From contig NZ_JAUSUK010000002.1 of NCBI RefSeq assembly GCF_030813515.1, forward strand, positions 1,736,001 to 1,800,000: DNA of 64,000 nucleotides. Reading direction: 5' to 3'. The position numbers and the translations under genes are program-made. The DNA comes from Rhodopseudomonas julia (GTDB lineage: Bacteria; Pseudomonadota; Alphaproteobacteria; Rhizobiales; Afifellaceae). Below are positions 61,864-64,000 of this stretch, piece by piece; the first letter of the stretch is position 1, and the number at the start of each line of letters is the position of its first letter. The notes under the pieces are model-generated. The model ran no database searches. It saw nothing but the letters and a program-made list of their open reading frames with translations, and was not told the DNA's origin.

Positions 61864-63096
61864 ATGTCGCTTCAGGGCACAAACCTCGAACATGCGAGAA
61901 GACGAAATCGCCGCGTGGCATTCGAAGCGGTGCTGAAGCACGGGCCGCTGTCGCGCTCAGAGATCGCCCGCATGACGGGCCTCACCTCACAGACCGCCTC
62001 CAACATTGCCGGGGAATTGATTGCCCTTGGCCTGATCAAGGAGACCGGCCGGCGCCTCGGCCGCAAAGGCCAACCCGCCACTGAATATGTGGTCGACGAG
62101 GAAGGCGCCTACACGATCGGCATCCACCTCGATCAGAACCAGCTTGTCGGCCTGCTCGTCGACGTTCTGGGCCACATTGTTGCACGCACCGCCCTTCCGA
62201 TCGCGCGCCAAAATCCGGGCGAGGTCTTGCCGCTGGTGGAGCGCGCCGTCGATGGCCTGGTCAACGGAAACGACGAAATCCGCCGGCGCCTTCTCGGGCT
62301 CGGCGCGGTGATGCCGGGCTTTTTCGAAAGCGGCACCTTCGCCTCGCGCGGCCCCCTCACGATGGAAGGCTGGCTCGATTTTCCGCTCGCCCAGGAGCTT
62401 TCCGGACGCCTCAACCTGCCGGTTTTCGTGGATAACGACGCGACAGCCGCGGCGATCGGCGAAAGCCTCTACGGCTTCGGCCAGACACACCCGACCTTTA
62501 TCTACATCTATTTCGGGCTCGGGCTCGGCGGCGGCATCGTCATCGACGGGCGGCCCTTCACCGGCGTGCGACAAAGAGCGGCTGAACTCGGACATCTCAT
62601 CGTCAATCCCGGCGGCAAGCCCTGCGCCTGCGGCAATCGCGGCTGCCTGGAGCGCTACGTCTCGCTGCACAGCGCCTACGAGGCGATCCTGCAAACTGAG
62701 AACGAGTGGGAAGGTGCAAGCCCCGAGCTGCTCTTGAGAGCCTTTCAGATGGGCAATAACGCCCTCGCAAAGTGGCTCGACGACGCCGCCTACTATCTGC
62801 GCATCGCCGTCAACGGGCTTGAGAATCTCTTCGACCCGAGCGGCATCGTCGTCGGGGGCCTGCTCCCCGACCCAATCCTGAGCGCCTTGATCGAGAAGAC
62901 TTTTCCACTGCTGCCGAGCTCAGCGGCAAGCCCAGGGACCCGAGGCGCGCGGCTCATCAAGGGCGAGGTCCGCTTCGATACGCCGGCGGCAGGGGCAGCG
63001 GCGCTGCCGATGTCACGCCTCCTGCATCCGCTCGCGAAGGAAGACGGGCCAGAGCTGGAAAATGCCGCAGGCGCCGGCCTTTTCGGAGCGCTTTAG
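61864..63096 (+). CDS. ROK-family transcriptional repressor (NagC/Mlc type)
   Basis: 410 residues. N-terminal winged HTH (LSRSEIARMTGLTSQTASNI), then a ROK core with VDNDATAAAIGESLYGFGQT and the zinc motif CACGNRGCLERYV. Senses a sugar or its phosphate and represses uptake and kinase genes. Divergent from the SIS/ROK-kinase/UgpC operon and upstream of a sugar-binding protein. CGGAG at good spacing sets the start. Confidence 0.89.
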   Translation: MSLQGTNLEHARRRNRRVAFEAVLKHGPLSRSEIARMTGLTSQTASNIAGELIALGLIKETGRRLGRKGQPATEYVVDEEGAYTIGIHLDQNQLVGLLVDVLGHIVARTALPIARQNPGEVLPLVERAVDGLVNGNDEIRRRLLGLGAVMPGFFESGTFASRGPLTMEGWLDFPLAQELSGRLNLPVFVDNDATAAAIGESLYGFGQTHPTFIYIYFGLGLGGGIVIDGRPFTGVRQRAAELGHLIVNPGGKPCACGNRGCLERYVSLHSAYEAILQTENEWEGASPELLLRAFQMGNNALAKWLDDAAYYLRIAVNGLENLFDPSGIVVGGLLPDPILSALIEKTFPLLPSSAASPGTRGARLIKGEVRFDTPAAGAAALPMSRLLHPLAKEDGPELENAAGAGLFGAL

Positions 63097-63365
63097 GCGT
63101 CGTGGACGCACGGATTCGGGCCACACCGCGGCCCGGACCATGTGCAATCCCACTGCTCAGAAGGGGCGCGCTCGTCCGGGCGAATGGGGCGCCTTTTCAA
63201 GACGGATCAGCAGCTTTTTGCAGTGCACCAAGCGTGTCATACCCGGCGAGCGCTTGTTGACAGGCAATTTTGCCCTTGATCTATTTAGCAAAACAATTTG
63301 AATTATTAATCCTTGCGGTTTCGATGTCGCTGGAATTGTCCGCAACTGAAATGGAGTCCAAGTGC
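63097..63365. other. ROK-repressor to binding-protein gap
   Basis: 269 bases, no gene. An AT-rich stretch near 63285-63315 (GCAAAACAATTTG then AATTATTAAT) resembles ROK/NagC-Mlc sites (TTTTGC and AATT blocks) and probably controls the binding protein. Confidence 0.45.
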
Positions 63366-64000
63366 ATGAACATTTTACGCATCAGTGCGGCCACGGCCTT
63401 GGTCGCATCGTCGCTCGGCCTGGCCACGGCCGGCCCGGCCTCGGCGGAGACGACCATCAATGCTCTCTACATGTCGCAGGCTTCCTACAATGAGGCCGAT
63501 GTCCGCAGCATGACAGAGGCATTTGAGAAGGCGAACCCCGACGTCAAAATCAATCTCGAGTTCGTCCCCTACGAAGGCTTGCGCGACAAGACCCTTCTCG
63601 CCAGCAATTCCAGCCAGGGTTACGACGTCGTCCTATTCGACGTGATCTGGACTGCGGAATACGCCAAGCGTGGCATCCTCGCCGACGAGACGGACAACAT
63701 CTCCGCCGACGTCAAAGACGAGATTTTCCCCGGCGCCTGGACGACGGTGGAATATAACGGCCACTATTACGGCATGCCGTGGACGAACAGCTCCAAGCTC
63801 TTCTTCTATAACAAGGAAATGGTCGAGAAGGCCGGCTTCGATCACGCTCCGCAGACCTGGAGCGAGCTCGTCGAGCAGGCCAAGGCGATGAAAGAGCAGG
63901 GTATCGTCGACTACCCGATCGTGTGGAGCTGGGCGCAGGCGGAAGCCGTGATCTGCGACTACACCGTTCTTCTCGACGCCTTCGACGGCAAGTTCCTCGA
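63366..64000 (+). CDS. periplasmic sugar-binding protein, N-terminal part (cut by window end)
   Basis: 211 codons visible, the rest lies beyond the window. Signal peptide (AATALVASSLGLATAGPASA), then a family-1 extracellular binding core (SMTEAFEKANPDVKINLEFV, then YDVVLFDVIWTAEYAKRGIL). Its ABC permeases are presumably downstream; with the UgpC-type ATPase they would form the importer. The ligand is a carbohydrate, perhaps an amino sugar given the SIS and ROK genes. GGAG is 10 bases before ATG 63366. Confidence 0.88.
   Translation, partial: MNILRISAATALVASSLGLATAGPASAETTINALYMSQASYNEADVRSMTEAFEKANPDVKINLEFVPYEGLRDKTLLASNSSQGYDVVLFDVIWTAEYAKRGILADETDNISADVKDEIFPGAWTTVEYNGHYYGMPWTNSSKLFFYNKEMVEKAGFDHAPQTWSELVEQAKAMKEQGIVDYPIVWSWAQAEAVICDYTVLLDAFDGKFL

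Overview
The window comes from a high-G+C alphaproteobacterium, most probably a facultatively anaerobic, fermentative member of the Hyphomicrobiales (Rhizobiales). The grounds are a XoxF-type methanol dehydrogenase, several ABC uptake operons with IclR, LacI, RpiR and ROK regulators, and a DUF2778 envelope protein. Unusually for this group, these sit beside a complete fructose PTS, pyruvate formate-lyase, AdhE and a B12-dependent propanediol (pdu) bacterial microcompartment (BMC). The species cannot be fixed from the sequence. No rRNA, tRNA, CRISPR array or insertion sequence was found.

Layout. 1-1090: the start of xoxF (cut by the window edge) and a small Cys-containing exported protein. 1.8-8.4 kb: an operon for a polyamine-type ABC transporter, an M24 peptidase and a class-I glutamine amidotransferase, divergent from an IclR gene. 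8.4-10.9 kb: a DUF2778 protein and a methyltransferase. 11.0-13.9 kb: a copper ATPase with a CueR-type promoter and an apparently nested copper-chaperone gene. 13.9-23.7 kb: a dipeptide-type ABC transporter with gamma-glutamyltransferase and an alpha/beta hydrolase, controlled by a second IclR protein; then a second methyltransferase. 23.7-30.3 kb: fruR and fruBKA. 30.3-37.9 kb: adhE, an RpiR/HexR-like regulator, pflB and pflA, with near-identical 15-bp palindromes in front of both adhE and pflB.

38.1-58.2 kb is the propanediol BMC locus. A long minus-strand operon runs pduU-V-A-B-C-D-E-G-H-(pduK-like)-L-flavoprotein-N-O-P and is followed by a multi-pass membrane protein. The divergent plus-strand operon carries a zinc alcohol dehydrogenase, propionate/acetate kinase and eutJ. 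A PocR-domain histidine kinase and an AraC-type response regulator follow, preceded by a canonical cobalamin riboswitch in the sense orientation. In the inferred pathway, PduCDE converts 1,2-propanediol to propionaldehyde inside the shell. PduP and PduL then make propionyl phosphate and the kinase makes ATP, while an alcohol dehydrogenase recycles NADH to give propanol. PduG/PduH and PduO keep the cobalamin enzyme active. The usual pduQ, pduS, pduT, pduM, pduJ and pduX were not seen. Instead there is a zinc ADH with a C-terminal encapsulation-like helix, a flavoprotein with an N-terminal one, and a PduH with an added C-terminal one. This looks like an alphaproteobacterial variant of the Pdu organelle.

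58.6-64.0 kb: a sugar uptake locus with a UgpC-type ATPase, ROK kinase, SIS-domain protein, divergent ROK repressor and the start of a sugar-binding protein cut by the window end.
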